Source: WJKG01 sp964627305 (GTDB lineage Bacteria > Zixibacteria > MSB-5A5 > GN15 > FEB-12). From it: a DNA stretch of 64,000 nt. The notes beneath the pieces were generated by a model that searched no databases, had not been told where the DNA came from, and saw only the letters and a program-made list of their open reading frames with translations. The stretch spans positions 124,001 to 188,000 of the forward strand of contig CAZVHP010000006.1 of assembly GCA_964627305.1 (NCBI GenBank), given 5' to 3'. Within the stretch, counting starts at the first letter, position 1. Each line of letters starts with the position of its first letter. This document shows positions 30,909 to 39,640 of this stretch, piece by piece. The position numbers and the translations under genes are program-made.

Positions 30909-32815
30909 CTCCCCTGGATGGCCCTGACAGCCCGGGTAGCGGCGTCGATTACATCCTGGTTACGCTCGTCTTTGAGAACACTCAGTTTCGGCACCGCCGG
31001 CACATATCGCAATTCAGCCAGCGCCTTAATGACCGCTATTTTGATGATGTCCTGCGGATCGTCCAGATACCTGAGCAGAAGCTCCGCATGATCGGCAGTA
31101 CCATACTCCGCAACGGCATTGATCACATGATATCGAACCCAAACGTCCTCGTCCTCAAGCAGGTAACGACACTCATCCAGCCGCCCGGGTCCTTCGATTT
31201 GCAGAAGCGCCGTAACCGCCGCCTTACGCACACTGGCGCTCTCGTCGTTCAACGCTACCACCAGTGGCTGGACATCAGAGACCTCACGGATTCGGGCCAG
31301 CGAAAGAATGGCTGACTTGCGAATGGCAGCCTCCGGGTGGTTGATCGCGTTAATCAACGGCGGCACCACGGCGGCGTCTCCGATCAGCCCAAGGGCATTG
31401 ACCGCCAGACGCTGACGCTCCACCTCGGTGTGATACAAGTCCTCGGTGAACTTCTGCACCACACGCTGGCCGTTGATGATTATCAGCGCCCCAACAGCGG
31501 CCTCACGGACATCAGGGTACTTGTCGTCAAGACCTCGGCACAGGAACTCAATCAGTTCCTCTCCGCCAAGCCACCCCAATGCGGCGTAGGCCGCCGAACG
31601 AACATGACCAATAGGATCACTGGCGAGCCCCTTGAGGACCTCCGTAGCCTCAGCCAGCCCCGACATCCCCAGAATGTGGGCGATCTTCTGACGGACATCC
31701 GGATCCTCATCATCTGCATACCGAAGCAGCGCGCGGGCAATATTCTCATCGACCACCTGCTTAAATACATCAAGAATCACACCCTTGACCTTCGGACTGG
31801 CCGCAGCAAACTTCTCCAACAGCATATCCGCCGCCGAGTTGCCTATCTGTGCCAGGGTCTCAATCAGCCGGCCCAGCGCCTCATCCTCGACGTCATCCAG
31901 CACATCCACCATGTGTGATACCACATCACGGCCGTACCAGTGATTGAGCCGTCTGAGGGTGAACTCAGTCAGGCGAGGATCGCGCTTGCGTACGCCCTCG
32001 AAGAGATAGTCCACAAACCTGTCCAGCGGCAACTCGAAGTCAATCCGCCCCTCATTCTGACGACTCAGGTCTATAATGGCCCCCAGGGCCGCCTCCGCAA
32101 TGGTCCGGTCCTCATGCTCCAGGTACGGCCGCAACTGGGCAGCCGAACCCGCATTCCCCAGTGCACCGATCGCTTCGATCACAGCAAAGAGAATCATCGG
32201 ATCATCGGTCTTCAGCCAATCGTACAGCGATTCCAGACAGGACTTGTCGCCAATCTTGCCCAACGCTTCGACCGCCGGCAATCGAACATCTTCCATCTTC
32301 TCAAACGCCGCCACCAGCCCCGGTATCGCCGCCGGCGAACCAATCTCGCCGAGAGCCTCCGCCGCCGAACAGACAACATTCATGTTTTCGTCCCACAGCC
32401 GCTGAACCAGCGGTTCCACCGCCCGCTCATCCTTGATCAGACCCAGAATGTCCGCAGTGAACTTGCGCACATCATAGTCCTCATTCGTCGCCAGGTCCTC
32501 GATCAACGCCGGTGTCGCCTCCTTGCCGATCCGCACCAGAACCTCGGCCGCAAGATTCCGCGTGCCGATATCCTCGTTGCCCAGAAACCGAATCAGCAAC
32601 TGGGACGCAATCGGCCCCTTCGTCTTCACAAGGAAGTCCGCTGCCAGCTCACGAATCCCCAGATCGGCGTCCTCAAGTGCCATGACCAGCCCGGCCACCG
32701 CCTCATCATTGGATGTAAACGACCCCAGCTCCTTGACAGCCACCTCGCGCTCATAAAAATCCGGAGACTGAAGTGTCGACAGCAGTTCGCCTATGCGCTC
32801 AATCACGTCGTTCAT
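30905..32815 (-). CDS. Long HEAT-repeat protein
   Basis: About 636 residues built almost wholly from HEAT repeats. The recurring unit has the form ...DVRxxAAxALGxIG...A(I/V)xPLxxAL...; about 15 or more units can be traced, for example GTRNLAAEVLVRIGKEAT, VCSAAEALGEIGSPAAIP and VRKAAVTALLQIEG. No signal peptide or membrane segment is seen, so it is a cytoplasmic scaffold. The start at 32815 is chosen for the GAGGA ribosome binding site eight bases upstream; an ATG 21 bases earlier is possible. It lies between STAS and receiver genes of one operon and may hold these components together. Confidence 0.9.
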   Translation of the reverse strand: MNDVIERIGELLSTLQSPDFYEREVAVKELGSFTSNDEAVAGLVMALEDADLGIRELAADFLVKTKGPIASQLLIRFLGNEDIGTRNLAAEVLVRIGKEATPALIEDLATNEDYDVRKFTADILGLIKDERAVEPLVQRLWDENMNVVCSAAEALGEIGSPAAIPGLVAAFEKMEDVRLPAVEALGKIGDKSCLESLYDWLKTDDPMILFAVIEAIGALGNAGSAAQLRPYLEHEDRTIAEAALGAIIDLSRQNEGRIDFELPLDRFVDYLFEGVRKRDPRLTEFTLRRLNHWYGRDVVSHMVDVLDDVEDEALGRLIETLAQIGNSAADMLLEKFAAASPKVKGVILDVFKQVVDENIARALLRYADDEDPDVRQKIAHILGMSGLAEATEVLKGLASDPIGHVRSAAYAALGWLGGEELIEFLCRGLDDKYPDVREAAVGALIIINGQRVVQKFTEDLYHTEVERQRLAVNALGLIGDAAVVPPLINAINHPEAAIRKSAILSLARIREVSDVQPLVVALNDESASVRKAAVTALLQIEGPGRLDECRYLLEDEDVWVRYHVINAVAEYGTADHAELLLRYLDDPQDIIKIAVIKALAELRYVPAVPKLSVLKDERNQDVIDAATRAVRAIQGR

Positions 32816-32852
32816 ACGCTTATCCTCACTTGGCATGCGCTCGCCAGCCCCC

Positions 32853-33203
32853 TTAGTTAGCCGTCACCGGCTGATATGAGCCCAACGCCTCCTGCTCGGT
32901 GGCAAAAATCTCAAAGATATGTGACAACTGCGTGATGTCGAAAATCTCCTGAACGTAACTGGCCAGGTTGGACAACGTCAGACGCCCCTTCTGTAAACGC
33001 ACTTCCTTCATGATCGAGACCAGCGCCCCAAGACCCGAGCTGTTGATGAACTCAACATCCGCCAGATTCAGATGCACCGAGTTTCTCTGCTGCTCAAACA
33101 GCTTCTTGATCTCTTCCTTCAGCACCGACCCGCTCGCCAAATCGAGCCGCCCCTGCAGGTTCAGAACCGTAACATTGCCCTCTTGTCTGGACTTGATCTC
33201 CAT
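32853..33203 (-). CDS. STAS-domain anti-sigma factor antagonist
   Basis: 116 residues forming one STAS domain (SpoIIAA/RsbV family). The phosphorylatable serine is in VEFINSSGLGALVSIM. In the unphosphorylated state such proteins bind the RsbW-type kinase and free its client. The ATG at 33203 has GGAGG five bases upstream; the frame contains an earlier ATG within that site. The kinase and phosphatase that would act on it are the next two genes upstream. Confidence 0.92.
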   Translation of the reverse strand: MEIKSRQEGNVTVLNLQGRLDLASGSVLKEEIKKLFEQQRNSVHLNLADVEFINSSGLGALVSIMKEVRLQKGRLTLSNLASYVQEIFDITQLSHIFEIFATEQEALGSYQPVTAN

Positions 33204-33230
33204 AACATCCTCCAAAAACTGTCGCTATGA

Positions 33231-33653
33231 CTATACTTCTTGATTCCTCATGTTCCGCTCGAAACACACAGTGACTTCCAATCGACCCTGGTCATCCTCG
33301 CGAAAATCGACCAGATCGGCAAAATGCCGTATCAGCCCGATTCCCCGACCATGCGTATCCAGCGCGCCAGGACTGCGGTGCGCACGTACTCGCTCCAGTC
33401 CCCCCTGACCTTCATCAATTATATCGGCACGGATCTCTGTTTGATTTACCACCAGCCGCAGGACAATACCCTTGGCCGGATCAAAGGAATTGCCGTGTAT
33501 CAGGGCATTATTGAAGGCCTCGCTGATCACCAGAAGGATATTCCGCTTCAAATCACCTTCTATACCATGCTCATCCAGCACGCCGGTGACATCATCAAGC
33601 ATCTGCTCTTCCGATTCCACTCGGGAGGGATATGTGAATGTCACCTCGCTCAC
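33231..33653 (-). CDS. RsbW/SpoIIAB-type serine kinase (anti-sigma factor)
   Basis: 140 residues, a GHKL ATPase of the RsbW type with N-box ISEAFNNALIHGN, G1 IIDEGQGG and G2 HGRGIGLIRHFAD. It would phosphorylate the STAS protein and bind a partner, classically a sigma factor. No sigma factor gene is next to it, so the client may be distant or something other than a sigma factor. It is three bases from the phosphatase gene upstream. Confidence 0.9.
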   Translation of the reverse strand: MSEVTFTYPSRVESEEQMLDDVTGVLDEHGIEGDLKRNILLVISEAFNNALIHGNSFDPAKGIVLRLVVNQTEIRADIIDEGQGGLERVRAHRSPGALDTHGRGIGLIRHFADLVDFREDDQGRLEVTVCFERNMRNQEV

Positions 33654-33656
33654 CCT

Positions 33657-34955
33657 TCAACCCACCTTAACCTGCAAAATCGTGAAATCGTCGATCGTCT
33701 CCTCGGCTGCCCCGGCCGCAAACCGGTCCACCCAATCTTTCACCCGTCGGCAGAACTCGGCCGGCTCAACCCCTATCTCAGCCGACAGCACCTGCTCGGC
33801 CCGCTCCCGACCGAAAAGGTTGCCATCCGAATCAGTCGCCTCGGTCAACCCATCGGTGAACAGAAACAGCCGGTCCCCGTGTCCAAGCGCCCGCGAACCC
33901 TGCTTGAACGATATCCCTTCGAACTGACCCACAATCGGGCCTCCCTCGGACAGCTCGCATATCGATGATGACTTGTCATCCCAGTACAGCCCCGGTATGT
34001 GCCCGGCGTTGCAGTAGTGAAGCATCCGCGTCTCGAGATCGAACATGCTGAAGAACAGCATTACGAACATCTCCCGCTCCTTTATGATCTCCCGGCACAA
34101 CAGATCATTAAGCCGCACTGCCAGGTCCGACACCGAAATGCCCGGATCCAGCGCCAGAATCGACTTGATTATCCCCGACGCCGCCGACATCACCAGCGCC
34201 GCCGGCACCCCCTTGTTGGAAACATCCCCCAGAATCACCAGAAACTGCTTGTCAGACAACTTGATAACATCATAGAAGTCCCCCCCGACCTCCTTCGCCG
34301 GATAGTACGCAGCCCCAATGTCAACCCCCTCTATGCTGTCGATATTCTGCGGCAGAATCGTCGACTGAATCTGCCGCGCAATGGCCATCTCCTGGCGAAC
34401 TTTCTGCTGGTTCAGCCGCGCCTTCACTAAGTTGGAATTCTCGATCGCCACCGCCACAAAATTCAGCAGCATCTCCAGCGTTTCCTTGTCCTCTTCACCG
34501 TAGGATCCGCCCCCCTCCTTGTTCACGATTACCACCACCCCCAGGCAACGCTCCTTGAACTGGATCGGCAGGCAGATAATAGAATCGATCGACAAACCCT
34601 CCGTCACAATCCCCAACTCGTTGAGAATGATCGTCTCACGGGTCTGAAAGCAGTAAGTCGGCAGGTCCATCCCGTCCTGATACATCAGCGAATGAGCCAG
34701 TTCCTCCGTGACCCCCCAAGAGATCTTGAACACCAGCTTCTCGTCCTCGACCAGGGCAATCATCCCCACCTCGCCCCGCGCCAGCCGGACCGCCATATCC
34801 ATCACAACCGACAATATGGCATTGGTATCCTGAATCGATGTAATCACCGCCCCCATAGTGGCCAAATCCCGAAGCTCAGCTTTTGTCGCCTCAAGCCTGG
34901 ATTCCAATTCCAGAAGACGCCGGTCCTGGTCAGTAATCGCTTCCATAGATAGCAT
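33657..34955 (-). CDS. GAF-domain SpoIIE/RsbU-type PP2C phosphatase
   Basis: 432 residues. A coiled coil (about 10-30) leads into a GAF domain (about 40-185) that likely binds a small ligand. A second coiled coil with RQEMAIARQIQSTILPQ precedes the SpoIIE phosphatase domain (about 205-430). Metal-binding motifs are AKEVGGDFYDV, ILGDVSNKGVPAAL, LFTDGLTEAT and EETIDDFTIL. It would dephosphorylate the STAS antagonist and so is the signal-receiving head of the partner switch. It is the first gene of the operon. Confidence 0.93.
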   Translation of the reverse strand: MLSMEAITDQDRRLLELESRLEATKAELRDLATMGAVITSIQDTNAILSVVMDMAVRLARGEVGMIALVEDEKLVFKISWGVTEELAHSLMYQDGMDLPTYCFQTRETIILNELGIVTEGLSIDSIICLPIQFKERCLGVVVIVNKEGGGSYGEEDKETLEMLLNFVAVAIENSNLVKARLNQQKVRQEMAIARQIQSTILPQNIDSIEGVDIGAAYYPAKEVGGDFYDVIKLSDKQFLVILGDVSNKGVPAALVMSAASGIIKSILALDPGISVSDLAVRLNDLLCREIIKEREMFVMLFFSMFDLETRMLHYCNAGHIPGLYWDDKSSSICELSEGGPIVGQFEGISFKQGSRALGHGDRLFLFTDGLTEATDSDGNLFGRERAEQVLSAEIGVEPAEFCRRVKDWVDRFAAGAAEETIDDFTILQVKVG

Positions 34956-35059
34956 ATCGACTGATTCCAGAACCAGTTGAGCGCCCGGACCAAACCGCGC
35001 CCGATTGCGACCGCAAATGCCCGCCTCAGTTATGCTCGCAGAAAGATGGACGGAAACGA

Positions 35060-35077
35060 AGCCGGACAGGCCCGGCT
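35060..35077 (-). terminator. Weak hairpin after der
   Basis: AGCCGG, six-base loop, CCGGCT, followed on the minus strand by TTCGTTTCC. It lies 30 bases beyond the der stop. The stem is short and the T content modest, so it is only a possible terminator. Confidence 0.4.
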
Positions 35078-35106
35078 CGCAGCAGTGCCGCCGTCGAACA
35101 ACCGCG

Positions 35107-36423
35107 CTACTTGCGACGAAACTTCAAACGGATAGGAACCCCCTCAAAACCAAACCTGTCCCGAAGCTGATTCGACAGAAACGATATGTAGGTCTTGTCA
35201 ACCAGTTCAGGACGGTTAACGAAGAACACGAACGTCGGCGGCGCAATCTCGCTCTGCGTCATGTACTTGATCTGAATGTACTTCCCCTTCTGTGCCGGTG
35301 GGTGCTTCCGCGCCAGCGTCTTCTGCAGGAAGTCATTCAACTCCGAGGTGGCGATCCGCCGACGCGACTCGTCATACACCCGATTCACGGCCTCAAGCAC
35401 CTTCACCACTCGTTGCCCGGTCAGGGCCGACACATAGTGAATCGGCAACCAGGCGTACTGCCCGATCGTCTCATTGATGCTCCGCGTGAACTCCTGTGCG
35501 GTCCGCGTGTCCTTCTCGATCAAATCCCATTTGTTCACCAGCAGAACGCATGACCGGCGCTTTTCCAGCACCTGCTCAAGCACCCGCTGATCCTGCGAGG
35601 TCACTCCGTCGGTCGCGTCTGCCAACACCACTGCCACATCGCAACTGTCAATCGCCCGCGTGGTGCGCAGCGACGTATAGAACTCGATATTCTCATACAC
35701 CTTGTACTTCCGACGCAACCCCGCCGTATCCACCAGCACATAACGCCGCCCCTCGAATTCAAACGGCGTATCTACCGCGTCGCGCGTGGTTCCGGCAATC
35801 GGCGACACGATCAGCCGCTCCTGCCCCAGCAACTTATTGATGAACGAAGACTTCCCCACATTCGGCCGGCCCACGAAGGCCACTCTAACAACGTCCTCCC
35901 CGGATGCCGCCTCGCCCACCTGCTGCTCCGGCAACGCCGCCACCAGCTCATCCAGCATATCACCCATCCCCCGCCCCGACGTAGCCGAAACCGCCAGAGG
36001 ATCACCAATCCCCAGCTTGTGAAACTCAAACACTGACAACTCATCCTCGTCGTTGTCCGCCTTGTTGGCCAGCAACAGCGTCGGCTTGCCCTCCTTGTTG
36101 AGGATCTGTGCTATCCGACGGTCAACCGGGTCAACCCCGGTCTTCGTATCCACCACGAAAAGCACCAGGTCTGCCTCTCCTATAGCGAACTGGGCCTGGT
36201 CATAGATCAACTTGTCCAGAAGATCATCCGTCTCCGGCGCCAGCCCCCCCGTGTCCACCAGATGGAAAAATACACCGTTCCAGTCCGCCACCGCGTAGTT
36301 ACGATCACGCGTCACCCCCGGCGTCTCTTCTACCACCGCCTGACGGCGTTGCAGAATGCGGTTAAACAACGACGACTTGCCGACATTGGGCCGGCCGACA
36401 ATCGCTACGGTGGGCATACTCAT
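35107..36423 (-). CDS. der: Ribosome assembly GTPase Der (EngA)
   Basis: 438 residues with two tandem GTPase domains. G1 motifs are GRPNVGKSSLFN (about residue 10) and GRPNVGKSSFIN (about 185); G3 is DTGGL and DTAGL; G4 is NKADN and NKWD. The C-terminal KH-like domain ends in VPIRLKFRRK. Der is needed for maturation of the large ribosomal subunit. The start overlaps the stop of the DUF512 gene (ATGA), an arrangement seen in several phyla. Confidence 0.97.
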   Translation of the reverse strand: MSMPTVAIVGRPNVGKSSLFNRILQRRQAVVEETPGVTRDRNYAVADWNGVFFHLVDTGGLAPETDDLLDKLIYDQAQFAIGEADLVLFVVDTKTGVDPVDRRIAQILNKEGKPTLLLANKADNDEDELSVFEFHKLGIGDPLAVSATSGRGMGDMLDELVAALPEQQVGEAASGEDVVRVAFVGRPNVGKSSFINKLLGQERLIVSPIAGTTRDAVDTPFEFEGRRYVLVDTAGLRRKYKVYENIEFYTSLRTTRAIDSCDVAVVLADATDGVTSQDQRVLEQVLEKRRSCVLLVNKWDLIEKDTRTAQEFTRSINETIGQYAWLPIHYVSALTGQRVVKVLEAVNRVYDESRRRIATSELNDFLQKTLARKHPPAQKGKYIQIKYMTQSEIAPPTFVFFVNRPELVDKTYISFLSNQLRDRFGFEGVPIRLKFRRK

Positions 36424-37706
36424 ACCGCCAGGGCCTCCCTGAGTGAATCCGCAATCTGATAACTGCCCACCACCACCGGTACACTCACCCGGGCACAGAA
36501 CTCCGCCAGCGACACATCATCCAGAAACAGGTCATCCGCGTTCAGACAATTCGGCGGCAAAAGAATGCAATCACAGTGCTTCTGGACCTTCCGCGCCGCC
36601 TTGAGCAGATCACCTCCCGTCAGCAGCCCGCTCACCGTCACCGACTCCCCCCAGAACTCGTTATCCACACCCGCAACGTCAACTCGCAGACCACACGACC
36701 TTGCATACTCCCGGACCGTCTCCTTCAGCACCGACTCCGCCAGCCGACCCGTCAGCATCGCCACCCGACGCTTCGATCGCATCCCCTTCAATCTCACCCG
36801 ACGACGATTGAAATCAGCTACCGCCTGACGCATCATCCCCACCCCGTTCTCAAACTGCGCCATATCCTCATACGACGACAACGATGGCACCATGCGACCC
36901 GATCCGATATAGAACTCATCCGCCGCCCAGACCAACCGCGTACCCCGTTCCTTCAGAAACACCTTCTGCCGCATTTCTACATACTCGATTGTGGCCGCCA
37001 GCTCCGCGGCCGTGTGCCGACGAAGCCGCGGCAGCTTCTCACGATACCGCGTCAGCCCCACCGGCACCACCGCGATGCTCTGCACCGCCGGGTACAAAGC
37101 CGCCAGGTCATCCACCGTCCGCTTCAGTTGGTCCCCGTCGTTCAGACCCGGACAGACGACGATCTGCGTGTGAAACCGTATCCCCCGCTGACCCAGGTAC
37201 TCAAGCTGTGGCACGATCGGCTGCAGACGCTCGTTGCGGAGCATACGGCGCCGAAGCCCATCATCGGTGGCATGTACGCTGACATACATCGGGCTGAGCC
37301 GCTGCTCGACAATCCGCTCGATGTCTTCCTCTGTCACGTTCGACAGCGTAATGAAATTGCCATGCGTGAATGACAACCGATAGTCCTCATCTCGCACGTA
37401 CAGAGCCCGGCGCATCCCCCTCGGCTGCTGCCGCACGAAGCAGAACACGCAGTTGCACCGGCACGTGCGGACCTTGTCCTCATCGAGCGTCAGCCCCAGC
37501 TTTGCGATCATCGGATCATCGAGGCGAAACGACAAATCCTCGCCGCTGGTCGGGTTATTGAAACAAAGATCGACCCGCTCATCAGCCAACAGATACTGAT
37601 AATCCAGCCAATCCCTGACCGGCTGACCATTAATGGCCGTCAGGTGATACCCCTTGCGAACATGCCCGAACAACGGGGAATCCGGATCAACTGCGACTAC
37701 TCTCAT
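36420..37706 (-). CDS. DUF512 protein: PDZ plus radical-SAM-like iron-sulfur protein
   Basis: 428 residues. An N-terminal PDZ-like segment (about 1-65, GHVRKGYHLTAINGQPVRDW) is followed by the cysteine cluster CRCNCVFCFVRQ (about 82-93), as in the DUF512 family, which is thought to bind an iron-sulfur cluster and to be related to radical SAM enzymes. The family's long C-terminal DUF512 part follows (LPRLRRHTA ... VSGLLTGGDLL). The role is unknown; frequent linkage with der suggests a part in translation or RNA metabolism. It is the first gene of the der operon, downstream of tRNA-Gly. Confidence 0.9.
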   Translation of the reverse strand: MRVVAVDPDSPLFGHVRKGYHLTAINGQPVRDWLDYQYLLADERVDLCFNNPTSGEDLSFRLDDPMIAKLGLTLDEDKVRTCRCNCVFCFVRQQPRGMRRALYVRDEDYRLSFTHGNFITLSNVTEEDIERIVEQRLSPMYVSVHATDDGLRRRMLRNERLQPIVPQLEYLGQRGIRFHTQIVVCPGLNDGDQLKRTVDDLAALYPAVQSIAVVPVGLTRYREKLPRLRRHTAAELAATIEYVEMRQKVFLKERGTRLVWAADEFYIGSGRMVPSLSSYEDMAQFENGVGMMRQAVADFNRRRVRLKGMRSKRRVAMLTGRLAESVLKETVREYARSCGLRVDVAGVDNEFWGESVTVSGLLTGGDLLKAARKVQKHCDCILLPPNCLNADDLFLDDVSLAEFCARVSVPVVVGSYQIADSLREALAV

Positions 37707-37737
37707 AACTACAACTGCGCTTTGGCCAATAAAAAAA

Positions 37738-37809
37738 AGCGGGCGATGGGAGTCGAACCCACGGCGTCAAGCTTGGGAAGCTTGCATTCTACCACTGAAT
37801 TACGCCCGC
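37738..37809 (-). tRNA. tRNA-Gly (anticodon CCC)
   Basis: Minus strand folds as a cloverleaf: acceptor GCGGGCG with CGCCCGC, a short D arm (TTCAGTGGTAGAA), anticodon stem CAAGC/GCTTG with loop TTCCCAA (anticodon CCC, decodes GGG), and a T arm with GGTTCGACTCC. The discriminator base is T, as in bacterial tRNA-Gly. CCA is not encoded. A run of eight T follows directly. Confidence 0.95.
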
Positions 37810-38308
37810 TTACAGGTCTATGGTAAACCCCAAGGTAAGCCCGGCCGCAGCGGTTGTCAACAAATCTCCCACTATCAGATGCCGGCCACGCTGAGCACGC
37901 CTCAAATGCCGACACGACGCCGGATCGCCCTTCTGAACCATCCGTCCCCCGAGCAGGCCTGCCCATTCATGGACAACAGACATCATCTTTTCACTTGCAT
38001 CCCGTTCGCGGCTGATGTATACTGCCAGTGACAAGCAGAGGTCCATTTCTTCAGTGATATAACAGCATCGAGTTCGCGCCATTGCGGCGGTGTGTGATGT
38101 GCCCGGAACATCCCCCACAAGCATCGCCGGATTGCTGCCGCTGACAAAAACGGCAGCCAGGAACCGAGAATCAGGCTCTCTCCCACCATCGACATAGGTA
38201 ACCCGACGGGACAGGCACTGGCTGCCCCCGTGAGGGCATGATACGTCCGCGAGGCGGCACACCGCACTTGGACACCACCTCCGGACACTATCTCCGGACA
38301 CTGCCGGA

Positions 38309-38349
38309 GGGGGGATACCACGGGGCGGGGGGAAGACAGGGGGGGCGGG
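38309..38349 (+). other. Putative G-quadruplex motif
   Basis: Five runs of three to seven G separated by loops of 7, 1, 6 and 1 bases. This satisfies the usual G3+N1-7 pattern. It is preceded by two copies of TCCGGACACT (38280-38289, 38293-38302). Confidence 0.6.
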
Positions 38350-38432
38350 TCTTTGATGATCCGCCCCTCCCAGTAATGCCTCTGACACGTTGAGAAGCCG
38401 ACCCATGGTCGGCGCCCAACCCTTCAACGTCA

Positions 38433-38459
38433 AAGGCGGACCGGCATTCGGTCCGCCTT
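38433..38459 (-). terminator. Terminator of the fatty-acid oxidation operon
   Basis: AAGGCGGACC, seven-base loop, GGTCCGCCTT: a perfect 10-base stem 32 bases after the last stop codon. It is followed by few T residues on the minus strand, but the long stem makes termination likely. Confidence 0.75.
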
Positions 38460-38490
38460 CTATAACACTCGGACAAATCGACGTATCAAC

Positions 38491-39636
38491 TCACACCGTC
38501 GCCAAATCCTTGAGCAGCTTGCGGGCGATCACCAGCCGCTGAATCTCGGAGGTGCCCTCGCCTATCTCACACAGCTTCACATCGCGCCAGATCCGCTCTG
38601 CCGGATATCTCCCCGTCAGACAACCGACCGACCCGAGAATGCTCAGCGCCTTCTCAGCCACCCGGCGTCCGACCTCCGAGGCATACAGCTTGGCCATCGC
38701 CGAGTAATGCCCGAACGGCACCCCGGCATCCTTCATCTGCGAGGCCTCATAGATCAGCAGACGCGCCGCTTCCAGCTCTGTCGCCATATCCGCCAGCATG
38801 TGCTGGATGCCCTGGTTGTACGAGATCGGCTTGCCGAACTGCACCCGGTCGGCGGAGTACTTCAGGGCGCACTCGAATGCACCCTGCCCCAGACCCAGCG
38901 CCATCGCACCGATCGAGATCCGCCCGCCATCGAGCGTGATCAGCATCTGCTTGAATCCCTCGCCGATCTGGCCAAGCTGAGAGTCCAGCGGCGCCTTCAG
39001 ATCATCGAAATGCAGAAACGCCGTATCCGAACCGCGCAGCCCCAGCTTGTTCTCCTTCTTGCCGACCGAATAACCATCCCAGTCCTTATCAAGAATGAAA
39101 CAGGTGATCTCTCGGTCCTCGGGGCTCTCCGACGTCCGCGCCGAGGCAATCGTCGCAAACGCCCTGGTCGCCGAGGTAATCCAGCACTTGCTGCCGTTGA
39201 CCAGCCAGTGGTCGCCCTGCTTGAGCGCCATCGTCCGCGTTCCGCCGGCATCGGAGCCGGCGTCAGACTCAGACAGCCCGAACGCCAACAACTCCCCCTT
39301 CGCGGCACGCGGAAGGTACTTCTCGCGCTGCTGCTCGGTGCCGAATTTCAGGATCGGGAAACACCCCAGCGAGTTGTGTGCCGCCAGCATGATGCCGGTT
39401 GACCCACACACCCGCGAGGCCTCCTCGACCACGATCGAATACGACACCGTGTCCGTCGGCCTGCCGCCATACTTCTCCGGGATGAGCATACTCAGATACC
39501 CCTGCTCGGTCAGCGGCTTCATGTGCTCACCAGGAAAACGCTGCTCGTCGTCCAGCGTCGCCGCCAGCGGCGCGATCGTGCTCTCCATGAACTCCCGGAC
39601 CTCGTTGCGGAAGTCGTGATGCTTCTTCTCTATCAC
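38491..39636 (-). CDS. Acyl-CoA dehydrogenase
   Basis: 381 residues with N-terminal helical, middle beta and C-terminal helical domains of the FAD-dependent acyl-CoA dehydrogenase family. Signature motifs are LSESDAGSDAGG, SKCWITSAT and the C-terminal EIGEGTSEIQRLVIARKLL, which contains the catalytic glutamate in EGTSE. It makes the 2,3-double bond in acyl-CoA and passes electrons to ETF. The chain-length preference is not evident. Four bases separate it from the upstream paralogue, about 40% alike by eye; it ends the operon. Confidence 0.94.
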   Translation of the reverse strand: MIEKKHHDFRNEVREFMESTIAPLAATLDDEQRFPGEHMKPLTEQGYLSMLIPEKYGGRPTDTVSYSIVVEEASRVCGSTGIMLAAHNSLGCFPILKFGTEQQREKYLPRAAKGELLAFGLSESDAGSDAGGTRTMALKQGDHWLVNGSKCWITSATRAFATIASARTSESPEDREITCFILDKDWDGYSVGKKENKLGLRGSDTAFLHFDDLKAPLDSQLGQIGEGFKQMLITLDGGRISIGAMALGLGQGAFECALKYSADRVQFGKPISYNQGIQHMLADMATELEAARLLIYEASQMKDAGVPFGHYSAMAKLYASEVGRRVAEKALSILGSVGCLTGRYPAERIWRDVKLCEIGEGTSEIQRLVIARKLLKDLATV

Positions 39637-39640
39637 AATC

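Larger units (their letters stand above)
37810..38490. other. 681-base region without a supported gene
   Basis: Between tRNA-Gly and the acyl-CoA dehydrogenase operon. A minus-strand open frame (37810-38433) exists, but its first half translates a G/C-homopolymer-like tract and it has no ribosome binding site. Its last 90 codons (from MARTRCC to LGFTIDL) look more protein-like and end like an outer-membrane strand, so a decayed gene cannot be excluded. The region also holds a G-run cluster and the operon terminator, listed separately. Confidence 0.5.

Noticed and set aside
37810..38433. 207-codon minus-strand frame after tRNA-Gly
   Set aside because: The first half reads through G/C homopolymer tracts, there is no ribosome binding site, and I recognise no domain. 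Only its last 90 codons look protein-like, so it is described as a gap with a possible relic.
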